Assembly (NCBI GenBank): GCA_023430685.1
Contig: JAEYZH010000006.1
Span: 1-5,416 of the forward strand
Length of the DNA stretch: 5,416 nucleotides
Direction of reading: 5' to 3'
Origin: Pseudomonadota bacterium
Lineage (GTDB): Bacteria; Pseudomonadota; Gammaproteobacteria; Xanthomonadales; Rhodanobacteraceae
Positions 1-5,416 of the stretch are shown piece by piece. The notes beneath the pieces were generated by a model. The model worked only from the letters and a program-made list of their open reading frames with translations. It ran no database searches and was not told where the DNA came from. How positions within the stretch are numbered: position 1 is the stretch's first letter; every line of letters starts with the position of its first letter. The position numbers and the translations under genes were made by a program.

Positions 1-207
1 CGCAACGCCGGCGCGCTCGCAGCCGCGCTCGATGACCCGGCGCAGCGCGATGCGATCGCCGCGTTGCAGCGCGTGCGTTACGCGGCGGCGCCGGCACAGG
101 GCCTCGGCTCGCAGCTCGCTGATGCATTCCGCGCGGGCTTCGCGTGGAGGCCGCCGGTGTCGACGGTGCGGGCGTCGCCGCTGCCGGAGCTGTATCCGCC
201 CGGCTGA
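1..207 (+). CDS. C-terminal end of an upstream protein, possibly BatD-like (5' end outside the window)
   Basis: Frame 1 is open from the left edge to a TGA at 205-207, giving 68 residues with the same G/C-rich third positions as the confident genes downstream. The tail begins RNAGALAAALDDPAQ and ends in a proline-rich stretch, PLPELYPPG. No membrane segment or catalytic motif is visible in this fragment. A soluble alpha-helical tail with an ALQR motif, ending in an L-P-x-L-Y-P type terminus, recalls the C-terminus of BatD (aerotolerance operon) proteins of Xanthomonadaceae, but this is recall of a weak pattern and not a firm identification. That the segment is coding is well supported; its identity is not. 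It is separated from the next gene by about 196 bases, so it probably belongs to a different transcription unit. Confidence 0.65.
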   Translation, partial: RNAGALAAALDDPAQRDAIAALQRVRYAAAPAQGLGSQLADAFRAGFAWRPPVSTVRASPLPELYPPG

Positions 208-215
208 CGCATCGG

Positions 216-232
216 GCGCCGTGCGGCGGCGC
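216..232 (+). terminator. weak hairpin after the upstream stop codon
   Basis: GCGCCG at 216-221 pairs perfectly with CGGCGC at 227-232 around a five-base loop, starting nine bases after the TGA at 207. No T-run follows, so it is at best a weak or Rho-assisted terminator. Short GC stems are common by chance in DNA of this composition. Confidence 0.22.
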
Positions 233-311
233 GCATGCGACCTTCAGCCGGCGCGCGCCAGGCACATTCGGGTTCGCGGGGCCGCATCCACGGCCGCGGC
301 GGGAACCGCTC

Positions 312-327
312 TGGCACACTAGGCGCT
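312..327 (+). promoter_or_regulatory. candidate sigma-54 (-24/-12) promoter upstream of the symporter gene
   Basis: TGGCACACTAGGCGCT matches the sigma-54 consensus TGGCACRNNNNTTGCW at every defined position except the two T bases before the -12 GC (GC here). The invariant GG at 313-314 and GC at 325-326 have the exact ten-base spacing. Transcription would start near 338, about 66 bases before the preferred ATG at 404. No enhancer-binding-protein site was identified and the loss of TT weakens the match, so this remains a candidate. Confidence 0.3.
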
Positions 328-391
328 TCGGCGTGGATCCGGGGGTGGGCGTGGCGAAGGGGCAGCAATGCGGCGGCGGCCGCGAGCGCGT

Positions 392-397
392 GGAAAG
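392..397 (+). promoter_or_regulatory. ribosome binding site for the symporter gene (supports ATG at 404)
   Basis: GGAAAG ends six bases before the ATG at 404. A competing in-frame ATG at 368 is preceded by GAAGGGG (356-362) at five bases and would add twelve mostly Arg/Pro residues (MRRRPRARGKPR). The 404 start gives the compact polar N-terminus normal for this family and is preferred, but the upstream site means the longer start is not excluded. Confidence 0.45.
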
Positions 398-403
398 CCG
401 CGC

Positions 404-1708
404 ATGACGAACACGCGCACGCGCTGGCCGCTGCATACGCGCATGCTGGTCGGCTTCCTCGTCGGCCTCGTCGCCGGACTCGCGGTCCATGTCGGCGTCG
501 GCAGCGACGCCGCGTGGCTGCAATGGTTCACCTCGAACGTGACCCAGCCGATCGGCCAGGTGTTCCTGCGCCTGTTGTTCATGCTCGTGCTGCCGCTGCT
601 GTTCTCGGCGCTGGTCGTAGGCGTCGCCGGCATGGGCGACATCCGTGCGCTCGGCCGCGTCGGCTGGAAGACGCTCGCCTATACGATCGTGATGTCGACG
701 ATCGCGGTGGCGCTCGGCATCGTGCTCGTGAACCTGTTCCAGCCCGGTCGCGGCGTCGATCCCGCGGTCGCCCAGGGGCTGCTCGCGGATGCCTCCGAAC
801 GCGCGAGCGCGATCGTCAGCAGCGCGGGCAGCCAGCGCGAAGGCATCGACTTCGTGCTCGGGATCATTCCCGAGAACGTGTTCCGCGCTGCGGCCGAGAA
901 CGACATCCTCGCGGTGATGTTCTTCGCGCTGATGATCGGCGTCGGCATCGTGCTCACGAACACGCCCGGCGCGCAGCGGTTCAAGGAAGCGGTCGAGGGG
1001 CTGTTCGAGATCGCGATGAGCCTGATCCACCTCGTGATCCGGCTCGCGCCGTATGCGGTGGCCTGCCTCGTGTTCAACCTCGCCGCACTGTTCGGCTGGG
1101 ACCTCGTGCTCAAGCTCGCGGGCTACGTCGGCGTGTGCCTGCTCGCGATGGCGCTGCATCAGTTCGTCGTCTATTCGCTCGCGGTGCGCTGGCTCGGCCG
1201 GATGTCGCCGCTCGCGTTCTTCCGCGGCGTGCAGGAGGCGATGCTGATGGCGTTCTCGACCGCGTCGAGCAATGCGACGCTGCCGACCGCGCTCAAGGTC
1301 GCCGAGGAGGACCTGCGCCTGCCGCCGCAGGTGTCGCGCTTCGTGCTCACCGTCGGCGCGACCGCGAACCAGAACGGCACCGCATTGTTCGAAGGCGTCA
1401 CCGTGCTGTTCCTCGCGCAATTCTTCGGCGTCGACCTCAGCCTCTGGCAGCAGGTCGTCGTGATGTTCGTCTGCATCCTCGGCGGCATCGGCACGGCGGG
1501 CGTGCCGGCGGGTTCGTTGCCGGTGATCGCGATGATCTGCGGCATGGTCGGCGTGCCCCCCGAAGGCATCGGCCTGATCCTCGGCGTCAACCACTTCCTC
1601 GACATGTGCCGCACCACGCTCAACGTGACCGGCGACCTGGCCGCTGCCGTCGTGGTGTCGGGGGGGCGGCGCGAGCCGCCCCTCAATGGCCGGAGCGATG
1701 ACGGCTGA
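404..1708 (+). CDS. dicarboxylate/amino acid:cation symporter (SDF/DAACS family), NQNGT variant
   Basis: Encodes an inner-membrane secondary transporter of 434 residues, close to the 422 of GltPh, predicted to import acidic amino acids with H+ or Na+. Hydrophobic segments run along its length. Hairpin HP1 carries SSNATLP (288-294); TM7 carries NQNGT (322-326); HP2 carries GIGTAGVP; TM8 carries LDMCRTTLNVTGD with D400, R403, T404, N407 and D411. By alignment with GltPh, R403 matches R397, which binds the side-chain carboxylate, and D400 matches D394, which binds the amino group. Glutamate or aspartate is therefore favoured over C4-dicarboxylates, since DctA lacks that Asp. The normal NMDGT motif is altered: N324 replaces the Asp of a sodium site, so ion coupling may differ. 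A seven-G run (1660-1666) lies in the codons of the hydrophilic C-terminal tail. The 3' end overlaps the next gene, suggesting translational coupling. An ATG at 368 is an alternative start. Family assignment is secure; substrate is inferred. Confidence 0.93.
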   Translation: MTNTRTRWPLHTRMLVGFLVGLVAGLAVHVGVGSDAAWLQWFTSNVTQPIGQVFLRLLFMLVLPLLFSALVVGVAGMGDIRALGRVGWKTLAYTIVMSTIAVALGIVLVNLFQPGRGVDPAVAQGLLADASERASAIVSSAGSQREGIDFVLGIIPENVFRAAAENDILAVMFFALMIGVGIVLTNTPGAQRFKEAVEGLFEIAMSLIHLVIRLAPYAVACLVFNLAALFGWDLVLKLAGYVGVCLLAMALHQFVVYSLAVRWLGRMSPLAFFRGVQEAMLMAFSTASSNATLPTALKVAEEDLRLPPQVSRFVLTVGATANQNGTALFEGVTVLFLAQFFGVDLSLWQQVVVMFVCILGGIGTAGVPAGSLPVIAMICGMVGVPPEGIGLILGVNHFLDMCRTTLNVTGDLAAAVVVSGGRREPPLNGRSDDG

Positions 1709-3779
1709 GCGGCGTGCGTCGCGGCGCGCGTGCGCGTGCGTCGCCTCTCTGCTCGCCGGCGCCGCTCCCGCGTCCGCCGCGGGGCTGCCGTGGGAGATCT
1801 GGGAGTCGCCTTCCCGACTCGCGCTGCTCGATCCCGGTGATCGCGTGCTGCTGCGTTCGAGCCATTGCCTCGACGGCAGCCGCTACGACCGCAGCAACGC
1901 AGGCGCGGAGGAGGCGGCGGCCAATCCCCATCCCCTGCGTTGGCTCTACCGAGACGGTGACGAGGACGTGGTGTTCGACGAACGCGGCGCCGGCGCGGTC
2001 ACGCGAATCTGGGTGACCACCGGCTTCGGCACCTCGAGCTGCATCGACCCGGCCGTGCGCGTGCGCTTCTACGTCGACGATGCGACGGCGCCCGCGCTCG
2101 ACGTGCCGCTCGCTGCGTTGTTCGATGGCAGCACGCCTCCGTTCACGCCGCCGCTGGTCGCCGATCGCTTCGCGTCCAGCGGTGGCTACGTGAGCCGTGT
2201 CCCGATCGCGCACGCGCGCGCTCTGCGCATCGCGTTGCTGGGAGCCGGCAATGGTGCAGCCAATCCCTGCACCGGGGACGACCGCCGGCTGCTCTGGTTC
2301 CAGATCCAGCACCACCGCATCGTGCCGGGCACGCCGATCGAATCGTTTGCCGCGGGCGACGACGCACCCGCATGGCGAGCATTCCTCGCGCATGCGGGCG
2401 ATGATCCCTGGCACGCGATGCTCGCACCCGACGAACATTCGGGCTCGCTCGCGCCCGGTGCCACGCACGTGCTCGCGACGCGCAGCGGCGCGGGCTGGTT
2501 GCGCGGGATCCGCCTGCGCCTCGCGCGCGAGGCGCTGGATGACGTCGCACTGCGCCTGCGCTTCGACGGCGACGTCGGTGTCCTGCTGCCGCTCGCCGAC
2601 TACTTTGCCTCGCCGGTCGACGCCGTGATGCCCGCGCGCGGCGTGCTGCTCGGCGAGGATGCGGGCGGCTGGCTGTACAGCTGGTTCCCGATGTCGTACG
2701 CGGACCTGATGCAGGCCGAGCTCGTGGCACTGCCGTCACTCGCGGCGCCGGTCGCATTCGATGCGGCGCTCGCATTCGACGACGAGCCGGTGCCCGCGAA
2801 GGCCGGTCGCTTCGCGGCGCAACTCGTCGATACCTGCGTCGACTCGGTCGTGACTCTGTACGACGCACGTGGATCGGGCAAGCTGGTCGGACTCTCCGCG
2901 CGCTACCGCTCGGATGCGAAGCCGCCGGTGCCGGCGATGCTCGAAGGCGATGAGCATGCGCAGGTCGATGACGCGATCGCGCCGCTGTGGCAGGGCACCG
3001 GCGTCGAGGACCTCTTCGATGGCGGCTTCTACTTCGACCAGGGCGCGTTCGCGGCGCCGCTCGCGGGTGCGAGCCTCGTGCGTTCGGGCATCGCCCACGA
3101 AACCGCGGCGTGGCGCCTGATGCTCACCGACGCGTTGCCGTACGCCCGCGCGCTGCGCCTGACACAGGAGGCAGGGCTCGCGCCCGCGCAGTCGTCGCCG
3201 ATGTGCGTGCGCGCCGTCAGCTACGCGTATCGGCAGGCGCGCGCCGGCGTGGTCGGCCTCGGCCGCTTCGAACTCGGCGACGCCGCTGCGGTCGCCGCGC
3301 ATGCGCACGTGCTGCCCGCGGGTGCCGAATGCACGATGCTCGTCGCGCTGCATGGCGACGAGCCGCCGACCGCGCGTGCAGCGCTCGCGTGCCGGCATGC
3401 GGGGACCAGCCGCTTCCGCTTCCGCATCGCCGAAGCCGCGGCGCCCCTGCAGCTCGTGCGCGTGTTCGACGCGGGGCAGGGCGACCCCGGGCGCATCGCG
3501 GGTTCGGGCGCGGCACGCGTGTTCGTCGACGGGCTCGAGGTCGCCCGCTTCGCGCCGGTGATCGCGAACCCCGCGCGTCGCTGGCAGCGCGACGCGGTCT
3601 TCGTCGACGTGGACCCCTCACCGGGCATGCTCGAGTTCGAGATCGTTGCCGACCCCGCGCATGCGGCGGGCTTCGGCGAATCGGCATGGGAACTCCTCGG
3701 CGGCTGGACCGACGCGCTGTTCGCCGACGGATTCGGGCACGCGGAGCTTCCGTCGGGCGCCGCCTCGCAGGCACACTAG
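1686..3779 (+). CDS. exported DUF2961 / GH172-like protein with internal duplication
   Basis: A 697-residue protein with a signal peptide: an Arg-rich n-region, a hydrophobic stretch (ACACVASLLAGAAPASA) and likely cleavage near residues 32-33. The mature part holds seven Cys, consistent with a periplasmic or secreted location. DUF2961 hallmarks appear in order: RYDRSNA (66-72), GAGAVTRIW (101-109), a jelly-roll strand set ending near 186, FQIQHHRI, LEGDEHAQVDD, then QGTGVEDLFDGGFYF (436-450) and SYAYRQ. Known GH172 members are fructofuranosidases and arabinofuranosidases with two catalytic Glu residues. E441 in GTGVED is a good candidate for one; the second cannot be assigned here. The substrate is unknown. 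Residues 268-349 repeat the 101-186 module, making the protein larger than simple family members. About 200 further residues after the core look beta-rich. The start is uncertain: ATG 1686 overlaps the symporter stop by 23 bases and ATG 1698 by 11, and neither has a well-spaced Shine-Dalgarno. GGAG at 1692-1695 is only two bases from 1698. Confidence 0.85.
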   Translation: MAGAMTAERRASRRACACVASLLAGAAPASAAGLPWEIWESPSRLALLDPGDRVLLRSSHCLDGSRYDRSNAGAEEAAANPHPLRWLYRDGDEDVVFDERGAGAVTRIWVTTGFGTSSCIDPAVRVRFYVDDATAPALDVPLAALFDGSTPPFTPPLVADRFASSGGYVSRVPIAHARALRIALLGAGNGAANPCTGDDRRLLWFQIQHHRIVPGTPIESFAAGDDAPAWRAFLAHAGDDPWHAMLAPDEHSGSLAPGATHVLATRSGAGWLRGIRLRLAREALDDVALRLRFDGDVGVLLPLADYFASPVDAVMPARGVLLGEDAGGWLYSWFPMSYADLMQAELVALPSLAAPVAFDAALAFDDEPVPAKAGRFAAQLVDTCVDSVVTLYDARGSGKLVGLSARYRSDAKPPVPAMLEGDEHAQVDDAIAPLWQGTGVEDLFDGGFYFDQGAFAAPLAGASLVRSGIAHETAAWRLMLTDALPYARALRLTQEAGLAPAQSSPMCVRAVSYAYRQARAGVVGLGRFELGDAAAVAAHAHVLPAGAECTMLVALHGDEPPTARAALACRHAGTSRFRFRIAEAAAPLQLVRVFDAGQGDPGRIAGSGAARVFVDGLEVARFAPVIANPARRWQRDAVFVDVDPSPGMLEFEIVADPAHAAGFGESAWELLGGWTDALFADGFGHAELPSGAASQAH

Positions 3780-3788
3780 CGCGGGGGC

Positions 3789-3794
3789 AAGGGG
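3789..3794 (+). promoter_or_regulatory. ribosome binding site that sets the GTG start of the sigma factor
   Basis: AAGGGG lies seven bases before the GTG at 3802, in the 22-base gap after the TAG of the preceding gene. The in-frame ATG codons further upstream lie inside the preceding gene and would add a tail unlike this family. The GTG start yields MDANITRLLQEW, a typical N-terminus for these sigma factors. Confidence 0.6.
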
Positions 3795-3801
3795 ATACGG
3801 C

Positions 3802-4353
3802 GTGGACGCGAACATCACCCGCCTGCTGCAGGAATGGAGCGGCGGCGACCAGCATGCACTCGCGGCGGCGATGCCGGACCTGTACGCGGAACTGCGCCGG
3901 ATGGCGGCGGCGCGGCTGCGCAACGAGCGCGACGCGACGCTGAACCCGACCGCGCTCGTGCACGAGGCGCTGCTGCGACTTCTCGGCGGCCATGCCGGGT
4001 TCGCGAGTCGCGCGCACTTCCTCGGCGTCGGCGCGCTGCACATGCGCAGCGTGCTCGTCGACCAGGCGCGCGCACGGCTCGCGGCCAAGCGCGGCGGCGG
4101 CGCGCTCAAGGTCACGCTCGACCCGGCGGCCGAAGCGATCGGCGGCGCCGCCGAGCTCGACCTGCTCGCGCTCGACCAGGCGCTCGAGCAACTCGCCGCG
4201 CAGGACGCGCGCGCCGCGCGCGTGATCATCATGACGGGCTTCTCGGGCATGCGCCACGACGAAGTCGCGGCCGCGATCGGCGTATCGGTGCCCACCGTCG
4301 AGCGCGACCTGCGTTTCGCGCGCGCCTGGCTCAACCGGGCGCTCTCGCGATGA
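3802..4353 (+). CDS. ECF-type RNA polymerase sigma factor of the kinase-associated class (TIGR02999 / Sigma70_ECF-like)
   Basis: A 183-residue cytoplasmic protein, the usual length for this class. Sigma region 2 covers roughly residues 5-95, with the class signatures LNPTALVHEALLRLL (47-61) and RAHFLGVGALHMRSVLVDQARA. Region 4 at about 125-183 has a helix-turn-helix, MRHDEVAAAIGVSVPTVERD (150-169), followed by LRFARAWLNRAL. It would direct RNA polymerase to a dedicated set of promoters. Region 2.2 lacks the acidic DAED motif of classical ECF factors; T50 of NPTALVHE falls in that stretch. In Vibrio parahaemolyticus EcfP (ECF43 group) a Thr in this region is phosphorylated by the partner kinase PknT to activate the sigma factor, which suggests similar control here. 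The stop overlaps the ATG of the kinase gene (ATGA at 4350-4353), so the two are translationally coupled. No anti-sigma gene is seen. The family is confident; target promoters are unknown. Confidence 0.92.
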   Translation: MDANITRLLQEWSGGDQHALAAAMPDLYAELRRMAAARLRNERDATLNPTALVHEALLRLLGGHAGFASRAHFLGVGALHMRSVLVDQARARLAAKRGGGALKVTLDPAAEAIGGAAELDLLALDQALEQLAAQDARAARVIIMTGFSGMRHDEVAAAIGVSVPTVERDLRFARAWLNRALSR

Positions 4354-5416
4354 GCACGAACCGGCCCGGCGAGCTGCGCCGCCTGTTCGACCTCGTCTGC
4401 GACATGCCGACCGAGCATCGGCGCGCGCGCCTGCATGCCGAAGGCGCCGACGCCGCAACGATCGCGGAGATCGAGGCGCTGGTCGCCTCGCAGGGCACCC
4501 TGGTCGCGCGCGCGCGCGTGCCGGTCGCGGACCTGCTCGGCGACGCGCCGGAAACCGAGCTCGACGCGGGCGACCGCGTCGGTGCCTGGCGCCTGCTCAA
4601 GCGCATCGCGAGCGGCGGCATGGGCGCGGTCTATCTCGCCGAACGCGCCGACGGCCACTTCGAGCAGCTCGCTGCGGTCAAGCTGATCCGCGGCCTCGCC
4701 GGCACCGACACGTTCGCGCTGTTCGCGCGCGAACGGCAGATCCTCGCGACGCTGCAGCATCCGAACATCGCGCGCCTGCTCGACGGCGGGGCGACGCCGG
4801 GTGGACAGCCCTACCTCGTCATGGAGTACGTCGAGGGACTGCCGATCGACCGCTACTGCGACGAGCACGGACTCGGCCTGCGCGAACGGCTGGAGCTGTT
4901 CCGCTCGGTCTGCGCGGCGGTGCAGTTCGCGCACCAGCGCCTGATCGTGCATTGCGACCTCAAGCCCTCGAACGTGCTCGTGCGCGTGGACGGGACCCCG
5001 GTCCTGCTCGACTTCGGCATCGCACGCGCGCTCGACCGGCCGCGCGTGGCGGAAACCGATGGCGTCCATTACTTCACGCCGGGTTACGCGAGTCCCGAAC
5101 AGCTGCGCGAGTCGTCGGTGACGACCGCGAGCGACGTCTATGCGCTCGGCCTCGTGCTGTTCGAACTGGTCACCGGGCGCAAGGCGCGCATCGACACCGC
5201 GGACCACACCGTGAGCCAGCTCGCGCGCGCCGAAGTGAGGCCGAGCGAACTGGTGGCCGGCGTCCCGTGGCGCGCGCGCATCGCGGGCGACCTCGATGCG
5301 ATCGTGCTGCGCGCGACCGCCGACCAGCCGGCCGGGCGCTACGCATCGGCGCAGGCGCTTGCCGACGACCTCGGTCGCTTCCTCGAGCATCGCCCGGTGC
5401 TCGCGCGGCCGCAGAC
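4350..5416 (+). CDS. Hanks-type serine/threonine protein kinase, N-terminal part (3' end outside the window)
   Basis: The frame starts at the ATG overlapping the sigma-factor stop and stays open to the right edge: 355 residues, no stop. Residues 1-75 form a helical leader (LRRLFDLVCDMPTEHR...) typical of kinases linked to ECF factors. The kinase domain follows: Gly-rich loop IASGGMGAVYLAE (86-98), ATP-binding K111 in AAVKLIRG, the C-helix Glu in FARERQIL, catalytic loop HCDLKPSN (201-208) with D203, K205 and N208, DFG at 221-223, the activation-segment end YASPEQL with E250, and D262 in SDVYALG. All catalytic residues are present, so activity is expected. The HRD Arg is Cys (C202), making it a non-RD kinase. 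The visible end, FLEHRPVLARPQ, matches the point where relatives continue into a juxtamembrane stretch and often a TPR region; that part is outside the window. Its likely partner is the sigma factor just upstream. There is no clear Shine-Dalgarno, consistent with coupled translation. Confidence 0.93.
   Translation, partial: MSTNRPGELRRLFDLVCDMPTEHRRARLHAEGADAATIAEIEALVASQGTLVARARVPVADLLGDAPETELDAGDRVGAWRLLKRIASGGMGAVYLAERADGHFEQLAAVKLIRGLAGTDTFALFARERQILATLQHPNIARLLDGGATPGGQPYLVMEYVEGLPIDRYCDEHGLGLRERLELFRSVCAAVQFAHQRLIVHCDLKPSNVLVRVDGTPVLLDFGIARALDRPRVAETDGVHYFTPGYASPEQLRESSVTTASDVYALGLVLFELVTGRKARIDTADHTVSQLARAEVRPSELVAGVPWRARIAGDLDAIVLRATADQPAGRYASAQALADDLGRFLEHRPVLARPQ

Noticed and set aside
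250..259. Perfect palindrome GGCGCGCGCC in the non-coding gap
   Set aside because: Alternating G/C palindromes of this length are expected by chance at this composition, and no second copy or spacing suggests an operator.
235..1701. 488-codon + strand frame overlapping the symporter in another frame
   Set aside because: The product is mostly Arg/Ala-rich low-complexity sequence, while the overlapping frame encodes an unmistakable SDF-family transporter.
1683..2468. 261-codon minus-strand frame opposite the DUF2961 gene
   Set aside because: No domain or signal is visible, the Arg/Ala/Gly-rich composition is typical of shadow frames, and the opposite strand has the conserved family motifs.
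3689..3714. GGAACT followed about 16 bases later by GACG, resembling an ECF-type promoter before the sigma gene
   Set aside because: It lies in the coding sequence for WELLGG, the -10 part is poor, and the promoter preference of this sigma class is unknown to me, so autoregulation cannot be supported.
4504..4516. Alternating CG run
   Set aside because: It falls within well-formed kinase codons (Val-Ala-Arg-Ala-Arg) and reflects Ala/Arg codon use rather than a repeat element.
3618..5390. Very long open frame on the minus strand (590 codons) opposite the sigma factor and kinase
   Set aside because: Its product is rich in Arg, Ala, His and Asp with no recognisable domain, and it lies opposite two genes with clear family motifs. 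Long antisense open frames are expected in DNA with few A/T-containing stop codons.
1..5416. Search for tRNA/rRNA genes, CRISPR arrays, insertion-sequence ends or attachment sites
   Set aside because: No cloverleaf-like sequence, regularly spaced repeats, transposase motifs or terminal inverted repeats were seen by eye. The window is almost entirely occupied by the described genes.

Overview
The window is very GC-rich, with a strong G/C bias at third codon positions. It looks like chromosomal DNA of a Gammaproteobacterium of the Xanthomonadales type (Lysobacter/Rhodanobacter-like). That assignment is inferred from base composition, from the paired ECF-sigma/Ser-Thr-kinase module and from the protein flavour; no rRNA or other marker gene is present to confirm it. 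All genes supported here lie on the + strand.

Layout: (1) 1-207 is the C-terminal tail of an upstream gene, possibly BatD-like. (2) 208-403 is a short non-coding gap with a small GC hairpin just after the upstream stop and a candidate sigma-54 type promoter at 312-327. (3) 404-1708 encodes a complete dicarboxylate/amino acid:cation symporter of the SDF (DAACS) family, predicted to carry acidic amino acids. Its usual NMDGT sodium-site motif is replaced by NQNGT. (4) 1686-3779 overlaps the transporter end and encodes an exported DUF2961/GH172-like protein of about 697 residues that contains an internal duplication. (5) 3802-4353 starts at a GTG 22 bases after the previous stop and encodes an ECF-type sigma factor. 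(6) 4350-5416 overlaps the sigma gene by ATGA and encodes the N-terminal part of a Hanks-type Ser/Thr protein kinase that runs off the right edge.

The spacing from 404 to the end (overlap, 22 bp gap, 4 bp overlap) suggests that one transcript could carry transporter, glycosidase-like protein, sigma factor and kinase. The sigma/kinase pair resembles systems in which the kinase, not an anti-sigma factor, controls the sigma factor. In this sigma factor a Thr (residue 50) lies where classical ECF sigmas carry acidic residues in region 2.2, as in the EcfP/PknT system of Vibrio parahaemolyticus. Whether the module regulates the transporter and the exported protein is not shown by the sequence.
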